Positions 10,479 through 18,265 of a stretch of 64,000 nucleotides of DNA are shown one piece after another. A program made the position numbers and the translations under genes. Numbering within the stretch: the first letter of the stretch is position 1; every line of letters starts with the position of its first letter. Under the pieces are notes generated by a model that made no database searches, had not been told where the DNA came from, and was given only the letters and a program-made list of their open reading frames with translations. The DNA comes from Planctomycetota bacterium (GTDB taxonomy: Bacteria > Planctomycetota > Phycisphaerae > Phycisphaerales > UBA1924): contig JAGWZK010000017.1 of the NCBI GenBank assembly GCA_018968885.1, forward strand, positions 1-64,000. The letters run 5' to 3'.

Positions 10479-11929
10479 AGTGTATCAGAGCGATGCCCGC
10501 CGCCAAACCACGGCACACTTTTGGCAACTACCGGCCCGGGTTGCAGTGTATCAGAGCGATGCCCGCCGCCAAACCACGGCTTAGGGCGTAAGTGCTAACG
10601 TGTTCTGAGTAGTGTATCAGAGCGATGCCCGCCGCCAAACCACGGCGATGCACCCGACCACCGTCGCCAACCTTCGAGTGTATCAGAGCGATGCCCGCCG
10701 CCAAACCACGGCGTCATTCCCAGGTCATACCGGAACGGCCGGAGTGTATCAGAGCGATGCCCGCCGCCAAACCACGGCCGATGATGAGCGTCGATGGTGT
10801 CGGCGGCGAGTGTATCAGAGCGATGCCCGCCGCCAAACCACGGCAGTTGCGGGTTCCGTCCCTACAACTGGCAAAGTGTATCAGAGCGATGCCCGCCGCC
10901 AAACCACGGCATCAACGGGTTCCACCCGTTTAACGAGTCAAGTGTATCAGAGCGATGCCCGCCGCCAAACCACGGCGCCTCGGTGCTGGCACTCCTGCTT
11001 TCATTCAGTGTATCAGAGCGATGCCCGCCGCCAAACCACGGCGGGAACACCACCGCCGCCGGTCATGGCTGAAGTGTATCAGAGCGATGCCCGCCGCCAA
11101 ACCACGGCTCATACACGCGGCTCAAGCCAGGGCGCTTGAGTGTATCAGAGCGATGCCCGCCGCCAAACCACGGCTCGGCTTGCTGGGGATTGCCACTGTC
11201 GGCAGTGTATCAGAGCGATGCCCGCCGCCAAACCACGGCTGATTGTTGGAATTGCAATTATGTTTGTTGAGTGTATCAGAGCGATGCCCGCCGCCAAACC
11301 ACGGCCGCGGCCGCAGCGATCGAACTGGCGCAGCGAGTGTATCAGAGCGATGCCCGCCGCCAAACCACGGCCCGCGATGCCAAGTTGATTGGCGAACGCG
11401 GAGTGTATCAGAGCGATGCCCGCCGCCAAACCACGGCTGCGGCCTCTGTTCTCCGGCACGATTGGATAGTGTATCAGAGCGATGCCCGCCGCCAAACCAC
11501 GGCATTACGGGGCGTACCAGTACCCGCAGTCCGAGTGTATCAGAGCGATGCCCGCCGCCAAACCACGGCGCTGCCCAGAGCCGGGCGTTGGCGGCACATA
11601 GTGTATCAGAGCGATGCCCGCCGCCAAACCACGGCACAAGTGGCTTGGCGTGCTTGTCACTGGTGAGTGTATCAGAGCGATGCCCGCCGCCAAACCACGG
11701 CGATTGAACCCTTCGCGCGGCTCACCAAGTCAGTGTATCAGAGCGATGCCCGCCGCCAAACCACGGCTAAAAACCCCGCTTTCGTTTGCCGGAAGTAAGT
11801 GTATCAGAGCGATGCCCGCCGCCAAACCACGGCGGGCTTGAGTTGGTGTCTTGCGTCGAATCCAGTGTATCAGAGCGATGCCCGCCGCCAAACCACGGCG
11901 TTCCCGCTTGTGCACGTCGAGAACATTGT

Positions 11930-11965
11930 CATGTTTGAGTGAGATGCCCCCCCCCCCCCGCTGCA
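11930..11965. repeat. Degenerate terminal CRISPR repeat
   Basis: It starts exactly 30 bp after the last intact repeat and matches the consensus at about 18 of its first 26 positions, including GAGTGAGATGCCC against CAGAGCGATGCCC. The second half has dissolved into a run of 13 C. Decayed repeats mark the oldest end of an array, which here is the end away from cas2. Confidence 0.75.
11947..11959. repeat. 13-bp C homopolymer
   Basis: A run of 13 C (G on the minus strand) starts six bases downstream of the stop codon of the minus-strand glycosyltransferase and lies within the decayed repeat. It is non-coding. Its length is prone to slippage or sequencing error. Confidence 0.9.
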
Positions 11966-13069
11966 CTATGCCGCGGCTTTGCTCTGCAGGGCAGGAACAC
12001 TCGATGCCCCAACTGCCGCCCCCACCGCTGCCGGGTATCTCTCCATCGCATCGATCATCGGTCCCGGAGAGAGTGTGCCGATCACCTGCACGTCGGCGTC
12101 GATTGATCTGGCGGGGACTTCGCGCCAGCCGCGTTCGAGGGCGGCTTGGCGAGCAGCCCAGCAGTTTTTACCTTCGGCGACGATCTGGAAGGTGCGGATC
12201 ATCCTGCCGCGAGAGGCGTGTTCCAGACCTTTGCGCATGGCGGCGAGGCCGGTGAAGCGATCAAAGACATCTCGCGGCATTTCGCGGCGGACCTGCTGGC
12301 GCACAGTGCGGCGGAGTTCAACGAGGCCGCGTGCGTAGGCGTCGCGGACGGCTTCTTTTCCGGCGATCATGCGATAACGCTTGCGGATTTCGCGGAGCCG
12401 CGCGCGGCGTTCGTGCTCAGGTGCATAACGCTGCATCACCCAGCCGTTGTTGCGGGTGAGGCGTTCGACGATGAGGGCGATGTTGCGGTTGCTCGCATCT
12501 TTCTGATGATCGATGCGCCAGGCAGCATCGAAGACCATGCGATAGCCACTGAGCATGAGTTTGGCGGCGAGGTCGTATTCCTCGGCGTAGTAGCCGAATG
12601 CAGGGTCGTAACCGCCGCAGGAAAGGAAGGCATCGCGGCGGATGGCGACGCCGCAACCGATGAAGACTTCGGGCAAACCGCCATCTTCGCGGCGGCCTTG
12701 GCGGGGGAGGTGAATATCGGCGAGTACGGCGCCGACATCGGCGGCTTGGTTGCGAAGGCGATCGATGAAACTGATGTCGCCTGATGCTGCTTCGGGCGCG
12801 GAATCATCATCGAGCATGACGATCCACTTGCTGGCGGTGTCGGCGTGGAGGACACCGATGTTTCTCGCGGCAGCGCCGAGATTTGATTCGCTGCGAATGA
12901 TGCGGAGCGCGAGACCGTTGGCAAGTTCGCGGTTGTGTGTCACGGGCTGATCACTGGCGTTATCGACGATGATGACTTCGGCGGTGTGCTGAGGAAGCGC
13001 GGCGAGTGCGTTCAGCGTGTGGTTGAGCACTTCGCGGCGGTTGCGGGTTGGTATCACATACGAGATCAC
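11966..13069 (-). CDS. Family 2 glycosyltransferase
   Basis: The 367-aa product transfers a sugar from a nucleotide-sugar donor. The GT-A fold opens at residue 1 with ISYVIPTRNRREVL and has VIIVDNASD (nucleotide binding) and IVMLDDDSAPE (DxD metal site). A mid-domain acceptor region GYDPAFGYYAEEYDLAAKL resembles rhamnosyl/galactosyltransferases of O-antigen clusters. The C-terminal 120 residues are Arg-rich and helical, without a membrane segment. Its ATG overlaps the stop of the HldE-like gene upstream by four bases (ATGA), so the two are translationally coupled. It ends right beside the CRISPR array, and read-through from it could enter the array on the crRNA strand. The acceptor is unknown. 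Confidence 0.88.
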   Translation of the reverse strand: MISYVIPTRNRREVLNHTLNALAALPQHTAEVIIVDNASDQPVTHNRELANGLALRIIRSESNLGAAARNIGVLHADTASKWIVMLDDDSAPEAASGDISFIDRLRNQAADVGAVLADIHLPRQGRREDGGLPEVFIGCGVAIRRDAFLSCGGYDPAFGYYAEEYDLAAKLMLSGYRMVFDAAWRIDHQKDASNRNIALIVERLTRNNGWVMQRYAPEHERRARLREIRKRYRMIAGKEAVRDAYARGLVELRRTVRQQVRREMPRDVFDRFTGLAAMRKGLEHASRGRMIRTFQIVAEGKNCWAARQAALERGWREVPARSIDADVQVIGTLSPGPMIDAMERYPAAVGAAVGASSVPALQSKAAA

Positions 13070-14724
13070 GAAGCGGCTCGCATCTGATCGCCGAGCATTT
13101 CACCGGGAATCTCGTACTTGCGGGGTGTAGTCTGGCGGGTGTCGAGTTCGCTGGCGGCGAAGGTGAGATGGGCGGAGTGGACACGCACGGCCTGATGCCG
13201 CAAGTCGGTCGCCGAGATGGGCATATTGCCCAGACGCTGGACCTGGATCGCGGCAGCGCAGGCACCGACGAAGCCAGCGCCGAGGATATCGGCACCACCG
13301 GCGAGGGCGAGGGTCGCGGCGGTGAGAAGGGAATCACCACACCCGAGAGGATCGATGGCGAGGGGGCAGAGGGCGGGGACGTGTTCGGCGCGGAGGCGCG
13401 TGGTCCATTCCTGATCCATTTCATCGCGAGCAAATGGCTCGAAGGCGATGAGTCCATCGCTGCCCAGAGTCACGATCGCGCGGGCGGTCCAGGTTTCTTC
13501 GAGCATGCGCCACACGACGGCGGGGAGGCCTTCGTTATGGAGCTGCATGGCATCGCGGAGTTCGCTCTCGCTGGGACACAGGAGATCCATGCGTCGGAAG
13601 GCGCGCAGATTGGAACGGCGGCCACTGACATCACCGCTCATGACGCGCACCTTCGGGCGGAGGGCATCGCTCATGCGTGCGACGAGAACAGGTGAGAAGA
13701 GGCCGAGGCCAAAGTCGGTGATCACACCAGCATCGGCACCACCGGACTCAGTGGCGGCATCGCGGGCGAGGCCGAGGAGTTCATCCTGCTGGGCAGCATC
13801 GAGGGTGTAGGGCTGGAGGAGATCAACCTTCATGACCTTTTGCTGGCCGACAAGGTATCGCTGTTTCTCGGGAATCGGGGTGGGCACGCGCACTGCGCGG
13901 ACCTCGACGCCTTCGGCACTGAGGCGACGACAGAAAGCATCGCTTTCATCGCCTTCGGGGAGGACGGTGACGAGAATGGGCTTGGCACCGAGCGCGGCGG
14001 CGTGACGGGCGATGATGGCGGCGCCGGCGTCATATTGCCTTCGCTGCAAAGGACGCAGCGTGAGCACGGGCGATTCACCGGCGACATCGGGACGATCGCA
14101 GAAGACGTAGGTATCGAGGATCGGTTCGCCAACGACGACCATGCGCTGGCCGCGCATCTGGCCGATGAGGCGGTGAACTTTTTCTCCGGCGAGACGGGGA
14201 TCGTTGATGAGCTGGCTGAGGCGATGATGAAAAGGATCGACACTGCGCTCCATCGCGGCGATGAGGGCTGTCGAGCTGAAAACCACATCGCCGGAACTGA
14301 AGACGACGCGCCCGCCACTGCGTTCGACCATCTCGCGCTCGGCGCGGAAGCGAGGATCATCGTTGTGTTCGTATTCACGGCCCTTGACGTAGACATCGGG
14401 TTGCACTTCGCCAAGGAGCTCGAGTGCGGTGGCGCGGGGCTCAACAAAGACCCAATCGACGAAATCGAGGGCGGCGAGGTTTTCGGCGCGGAGCTCTTCA
14501 GGAATGAGGGGACGGCCTGTGCCCTTGTTGATGGCGGCATCGCCGGTGATAGAGACGAGGAGGATGTCGCCGAAACTCTTGGCCTGGCGCAGGTGGCGAA
14601 TGTGGCCAGGGTGAACGATGTCAAAGCAGCCGTGACACTGGACGACCTTTTTGCCGCGGGCGCGGGCGGTGGCCCGGGCGTGTTGAAGCGCGGCGGAGTT
14701 CATGATCTTGGGGGTCGCTGGCAT
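13066..14724 (-). CDS. HldE/RfaE-like bifunctional sugar nucleotidyltransferase-kinase with reversed domain order
   Basis: The product is 552 aa. Residues about 20-165 form a cytidylyltransferase-like domain: VVQCHGCFDIVHPGHIRHLR with the HxGH site, then VYVKGREYEHND. Residues about 190-530 form a PfkB/ribokinase-like domain with VVVGEPILDTYVF near its start and DPLGCGDSLLTAATLALAGG, containing the catalytic Asp, near its end. In Escherichia coli HldE the kinase comes first and the transferase second; here the order is swapped. Together such domains make ADP-heptose from heptose 7-phosphate through the bisphosphate. The phosphatase GmhB and isomerase GmhA are not in the window. Its neighbours (GT4, ACP-like, GT2) suggest heptose or a related sugar for a surface glycan. 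Exact substrate inferred. Confidence 0.85.
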   Translation of the reverse strand: MPATPKIMNSAALQHARATARARGKKVVQCHGCFDIVHPGHIRHLRQAKSFGDILLVSITGDAAINKGTGRPLIPEELRAENLAALDFVDWVFVEPRATALELLGEVQPDVYVKGREYEHNDDPRFRAEREMVERSGGRVVFSSGDVVFSSTALIAAMERSVDPFHHRLSQLINDPRLAGEKVHRLIGQMRGQRMVVVGEPILDTYVFCDRPDVAGESPVLTLRPLQRRQYDAGAAIIARHAAALGAKPILVTVLPEGDESDAFCRRLSAEGVEVRAVRVPTPIPEKQRYLVGQQKVMKVDLLQPYTLDAAQQDELLGLARDAATESGGADAGVITDFGLGLFSPVLVARMSDALRPKVRVMSGDVSGRRSNLRAFRRMDLLCPSESELRDAMQLHNEGLPAVVWRMLEETWTARAIVTLGSDGLIAFEPFARDEMDQEWTTRLRAEHVPALCPLAIDPLGCGDSLLTAATLALAGGADILGAGFVGACAAAIQVQRLGNMPISATDLRHQAVRVHSAHLTFAASELDTRQTTPRKYEIPGEMLGDQMRAAS

Positions 14725-14808
14725 ATCCCCAGTTATCGGCTTACTGACGGCATCGACTGAGGAGGTGTGCGGATTGTGAGGGGTGATCCCCTGAATTGGG
14801 GAGATTTG

Positions 14809-15087
14809 TCAGTTCACTCCCAGATCTTGCACCAGCCGCGATTCGGGAAGCACCTTGTCAATCGGCATTCTCATTTCAACGGCGATGATGGCCCGCACCA
14901 TGTCGAGAACCTGCTGCTCGGTCAACGTTTGCTGAACATCACGCGACTGTGCATCTAGTTTCAATTGTTTGGAGACGACGGCTGCCATTTCGGCAACTGT
15001 GGTAACACGCTCGCACTCTTCATCACTGATTCGCACTTTGAATCGCTCTTCGAGTTCGAGGACGAGCTCGACCAATTGCAGTCCCAT
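14809..15087 (-). CDS. Acyl-carrier-protein-like small protein with swapped halves and no phosphopantetheine Ser
   Basis: The product is 92 aa from the ATG at 15087; a longer TTG start at 15132 is possible. It opens with GLQLVELVLELEERFKVRI and continues DEECERVTTVAEMAAVV. This is what follows the DSL site (helices II-IV) in an acyl carrier protein. After a linker it ends MVRAIIAVEMRMPIDKVLPESRLVQDLGVN, which looks like ACP helix I and loop, stopping just where DSL should come. The halves therefore appear in reverse order, broken at the modified serine, and no DSL serine is present. It lies between the GT4 and HldE-like genes on the same strand, so it may be a structural or regulatory remnant in lipid-linked glycan assembly, or a decayed tandem ACP. 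Function unknown. Confidence 0.6.
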   Translation of the reverse strand: MGLQLVELVLELEERFKVRISDEECERVTTVAEMAAVVSKQLKLDAQSRDVQQTLTEQQVLDMVRAIIAVEMRMPIDKVLPESRLVQDLGVN

Positions 15088-15162
15088 GTGTGAAAGAATG
15101 GTAGAACGCGACCAATGAGTCAAGAGCAACAATGAGTCCGCTTTCGAAGCGACGATTGACCA

Positions 15163-16329
15163 TCATGCGTGGCTGCGGCACACCTCCTCATGCACGCGCC
15201 AGAAATCTTCGAGTGACTCTTCGATGGACATGCGCTGCATCGTCTGATGCGCGGCACGACCCATCGCGAGACGGCGCGATTCATCGCTGCAGAGTTCCTC
15301 GATGGCACTGACCCAGCGCGACAGATTGCTTCCGGGCAAGATCTGTCCGGTGGTTTCATGATCGACCACAGCTTGCGGTCCGCCTTGATCACTCACGAGC
15401 ACGGGCAAGCCGCTGGCCTGGCTTTCCATGGCGACCTGGCCAAGCGTGTCGGTGAGCGAGGGGAAGACAAAGAGATCGCTGGAGGCGTAGAGAGTCGCCA
15501 GTTCGTTGCCAAAGCGAAAGCCGAGAAAGTGGGCATCGCACCCCTGCAATTCACTCTGCATGGCGGCGCGATAGGGGCCGTCGCCGATGACGACCAACTC
15601 GGCATCGATGTGCCGCGCGTGCAAGCGTTGTCTGACTTCTTTCCACACCTGGGCCAGAAAGGGGAGGTTTTTTTCCAAGCTGACGCGGCCGACACTCAGC
15701 ACCTTGAGACTGTGCGGTCGCAGGCCGAGGGGTTTCCACACGGACGGATTTCGGAATCCGGGTCCGAATGAATGAACATCAACCCCGGGGAGCAATGTCT
15801 TCACACGGTCGGCAACGACACCCAGCCCAAGGAGAGCCGTTCGATACTCATTGCTGCGGCATAAGACGGCGGAGAAGCGGCGGTAGAACGCGCGCATTGT
15901 GAATGTGGTCAGCGACGTCAACCCCTCATCAGCAAACAACTTATCGATGTAGGCGGGGAAATCGGTGTGATAGACGCCGACGACGGGGCAGCCGATCTGG
16001 CGTGCCGCGAACCAGCCAGCCCAGCCGACGGGGCCTGGAGTGGAGAGGTGGATGACATCGGGGTTGAGCCGTGTGATGGTCTGCAGGATGCTGAAGAGGG
16101 GGGGAAGGACGATGTCGAGCTGCGGGTAGCCCGGCATGGGGCGAGCCCACGTCGGTGTAAGGTTGATGACATTGGCACCCATCGGCTCGCCGGGGGGAGG
16201 CGGAATTCGCGTGCTGGTGACGACGGTGAAGGCCCGGTTTTTGGCGTGATGGTGGCGGGCCGCGTGGCGAATGAAGCGGCAGACGCCGTTGATGTCATTG
16301 AAAGTGTCGGTGCAGAGGACGACCCGCAT
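15163..16329 (-). CDS. Family 4 glycosyltransferase
   Basis: The 388-aa GT-B retaining glycosyltransferase starts VVLCTDTFNDINGVCRFI, with the Gly-rich N-terminal loop. It has VIHLSTPGPVGWAG and VYHTDFPAYI in the acceptor domain, then LSVGRVSLEKNLPFL, VVIGDGPYR and FPSLTDTLGQVAMESQASGLPVLV, carrying the C-terminal donor-binding Glu. The HTDFP motif is shared with lipid glycosyltransferases such as SqdX and mannosyltransferases acting on membrane acceptors. I chose the ATG at 16329 because AGGA lies six bases upstream and homology begins at once. It is the first gene of a minus-strand cluster (GT4, ACP-like, HldE-like, GT2) probably making a membrane-linked glycan. Donor and acceptor unknown. 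Confidence 0.88.
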   Translation of the reverse strand: MRVVLCTDTFNDINGVCRFIRHAARHHHAKNRAFTVVTSTRIPPPPGEPMGANVINLTPTWARPMPGYPQLDIVLPPLFSILQTITRLNPDVIHLSTPGPVGWAGWFAARQIGCPVVGVYHTDFPAYIDKLFADEGLTSLTTFTMRAFYRRFSAVLCRSNEYRTALLGLGVVADRVKTLLPGVDVHSFGPGFRNPSVWKPLGLRPHSLKVLSVGRVSLEKNLPFLAQVWKEVRQRLHARHIDAELVVIGDGPYRAAMQSELQGCDAHFLGFRFGNELATLYASSDLFVFPSLTDTLGQVAMESQASGLPVLVSDQGGPQAVVDHETTGQILPGSNLSRWVSAIEELCSDESRRLAMGRAAHQTMQRMSIEESLEDFWRVHEEVCRSHA

Positions 16330-16615
16330 GGCGATCCTGGAGAAGACGAGATGGGGGACTTCCCTCTTGGGAAGCAATCCCCTTGTTCTCCCCAACCCCC
16401 TGCAACCGTACCCCCGAAAGCCGGCCCGTCACTTCTTCCGATAACTATGAGCAAAAGAACTGGATTCGCCCCCCGGCTTTGCGGTACCTTGCTTTCGCAA
16501 GAGTTCCAGTTTGCCGGGAACACCGCGTGGTTATCTGGCGAATCTGGACTTTGGAAGGTTCGTCATCCATCGACACTCGTTGGTGTGTGGAAGGGCGAAA
16601 AGGAGAGGTCTGAAT

Positions 16616-18133
16616 ATGCAGTTAGAGAAGTTGTCGCGTCACACTCGCCACCTCGCGAGAGGGGTGGCTGTCGCTGTTTTTGCTCTTGCGGGTTCAGCCA
16701 GTGCGCAGATCACCACGCAGCCAGTGGCCAGCGGCTTGGCGTTCCCGCTGTATGTCGCGCAGGCACCTGGTGATCAGACCACGCGCTTGTTCATCGTCGA
16801 GCAGAAGGGGCACGGTGGCACTGCGAGCACCGGCGCGATCCGAATCTGGAAAAATGGGGCCTTGCTGGCGACCCCTTTCCTGACGCGGACATCGCTGGCA
16901 TCGGGTGATGAACAGGGCCTCTTGGGTCTGGCCTTCCACCCTCAATATGCCACGAACGGAAAGTTTTACATCAACTGCACCACCACCCTTGGCGGCACCA
17001 CGCAGATTGAGGAATACACGGTTTCGGCTAATCCGGATGTCGCCAACCCAACGCGCCGCATCATCTTGACTTTTGCACAGCCCTTCTCCAACCACAACGG
17101 CGGATGGATGGGCTTTGATCCCCAGGGGTATCTGCGGATCGCCAGTGGCGACGGTGGCGATGCCAACGATCCGGGCAATCGCGCACAGGTGATCAACAAC
17201 GGCGGCGTCACTCAGTATCTGGGCAAGATTCTCCGCCTGGATGTGAATCGCGACGACTATCCCTCGGACTCCAATCGCAACTACGGCATTCCGCCGGGGA
17301 ACATGGCGGCCAGCGCCGGCATCCCCGGTGCCGAACTGTGGAACTATGGCCTGCGCAATCCGTGGCGTTGCTCCTTTGATCGTCAGACCGGCGATTTCTG
17401 GATTGCGGATGTCGGGCAGGGCCAGCGCGAAGAAGTGAACGTCGAACTCGCTGGCGTTGCTGGTGGTCGCTTTTATGGCTGGAAATGCCGCGAAGGCACG
17501 CTGAATGTGAACACCACCAATGCGGCGTGCCAAGGCACGTTGCCACCGAGCATCAATCCGCTGCTGGAGTACAAGCACTCTGGTACGGTGCTGCCTCCGT
17601 TGAATGCCAACGGATGTTCGATCACCGGCGGCTATGTGTATCGCGGGTGCACGATTCCTTCGCTGCAAGGACGCTATCTGCTGGGTGATTACTGCAACGG
17701 CTGGATCAAGGCATGGGACCGCACCGGCAATACCTCCATCAATGTCGTCAACGTTGCCACCTTCAACCTCACCAGCTTTGGCGAGGATAACGACGGCGAG
17801 ATCTACATCTGCCTTCGCGGAACTGGCTCCAACGGTTCGATCGTTAAACTCGTGCCCACCGGCTCGATTGCAGATTGCAATGCCAACGGACGTGCCGACT
17901 GCTCTGACATCGCGGCTGGTCGCAGCGCCGACGCCAATGGCGACGGCATTCCCGATGAGTGCCAGTGCTTCGCCGATTTCAACGGCGACACGACGGTTGA
18001 CTTCTTTGACTATCTGGACTTCGTTGCTGCGTTCAGCAGCAATGCTCCCGGTGCCGATTTCAATGGCGACACCTCGATCGACTTCTTTGACTACCTGGAC
18101 TTTGTCGCGGCCTTCTCCAACGGCTGCCCGTAA
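16616..18133 (+). CDS. Secreted PQQ-type glucose/sorbosone dehydrogenase-like protein with GC-type dockerin tail
   Basis: The 505-aa exported protein starts at an ATG preceded by AGGAGAGG. A Sec signal peptide ends ALAGSASAQ. Residues about 30-410 are a six-bladed propeller of the soluble aldose sugar dehydrogenase (GSDH) family: DEQGLLGLAFHPQY, LRIASGDGGDAND, GKILRLDVNRDD, ELWNYGLRNPWRCSFD and DFWIADVGQGQREEVN are its family blocks. These enzymes oxidise sugars with PQQ, though activity is not proven. The C-terminus carries an ADCNANG-type Ca-binding stretch and then two DFFDYLDFVAAFS dockerin-like repeats ending NGCP. It opens a run of five GC-dockerin genes, and a hairpin follows its stop. 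Confidence 0.88.
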   Translation: MQLEKLSRHTRHLARGVAVAVFALAGSASAQITTQPVASGLAFPLYVAQAPGDQTTRLFIVEQKGHGGTASTGAIRIWKNGALLATPFLTRTSLASGDEQGLLGLAFHPQYATNGKFYINCTTTLGGTTQIEEYTVSANPDVANPTRRIILTFAQPFSNHNGGWMGFDPQGYLRIASGDGGDANDPGNRAQVINNGGVTQYLGKILRLDVNRDDYPSDSNRNYGIPPGNMAASAGIPGAELWNYGLRNPWRCSFDRQTGDFWIADVGQGQREEVNVELAGVAGGRFYGWKCREGTLNVNTTNAACQGTLPPSINPLLEYKHSGTVLPPLNANGCSITGGYVYRGCTIPSLQGRYLLGDYCNGWIKAWDRTGNTSINVVNVATFNLTSFGEDNDGEIYICLRGTGSNGSIVKLVPTGSIADCNANGRADCSDIAAGRSADANGDGIPDECQCFADFNGDTTVDFFDYLDFVAAFSSNAPGADFNGDTSIDFFDYLDFVAAFSNGCP

Positions 18134-18149
18134 CTTGTTCCTTCCACTT

Positions 18150-18180
18150 CCGGCCTGCGAAAGCGGGCCGGAGGCCTTTC
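18150..18180 (+). terminator. GAAA-tetraloop hairpin after the dehydrogenase gene
   Basis: A perfect 9-bp stem (CCGGCCTGC / GCGGGCCGG with one T-G pair) caps a GAAA tetraloop at 18159-18162 and is followed by AGGCCTTTC. The same CTGC-GAAA-GCGG core recurs after the next gene. Confidence 0.65.
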
Positions 18181-18265
18181 TGTGATTCGCAGTCGTTCGT
18201 CCTGCGAGTCTGCGGCGTTCGTCCGGTTCCTTTGGGTGGGTTGGGAAGGTGTGGAGAATCTGCGC

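Larger units (their letters stand above)
10479..11965 (-). CRISPR. Type II-C CRISPR array: 22 intact repeats, 22 spacers, plus one decayed terminal repeat
   Basis: Twenty-two identical 36-bp repeats start at 10479, 10545, 10611 and so on to 11864. On the plus strand each begins AGTGTATCAGAGCGATGCCC and ends AAACCACGGC. Spacers are 30 bp except number 11 (11175-11203), which is 29 bp. After the last intact repeat a further 30-bp spacer (11900-11929) is followed in register by a degenerate repeat. The tracrRNA is complementary to the minus-strand repeat (starting GCCGTGGTTTGG), so crRNAs should be minus-strand, running toward cas2. On that strand each repeat ends TGATACACT, an extended -10-like element. 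The spacers show no obvious match elsewhere in the window by eye; their targets and the PAM cannot be read from here. Confidence 0.98.

Noticed and set aside
10612..11707. Long repeated reading frames in the CRISPR region coding VYQSDARRQTTA-like repeats
   Set aside because: Repeat plus spacer is 66 bp, a multiple of three, so frames stay open through the array. No start site, no family, and spacers code unrelated residues.
10515..11929. Self-targeting spacers
   Set aside because: No match to another part of the window was seen by eye; a full search was not possible.
15087..15162. DSL motifs (KADSLLLL and ALDSLVAF) upstream of the ACP-like gene
   Set aside because: They are in unsuitable frames or separated by about 15 non-ACP residues; GACTCATTG occurs twice by chance and neither gives a complete ACP.
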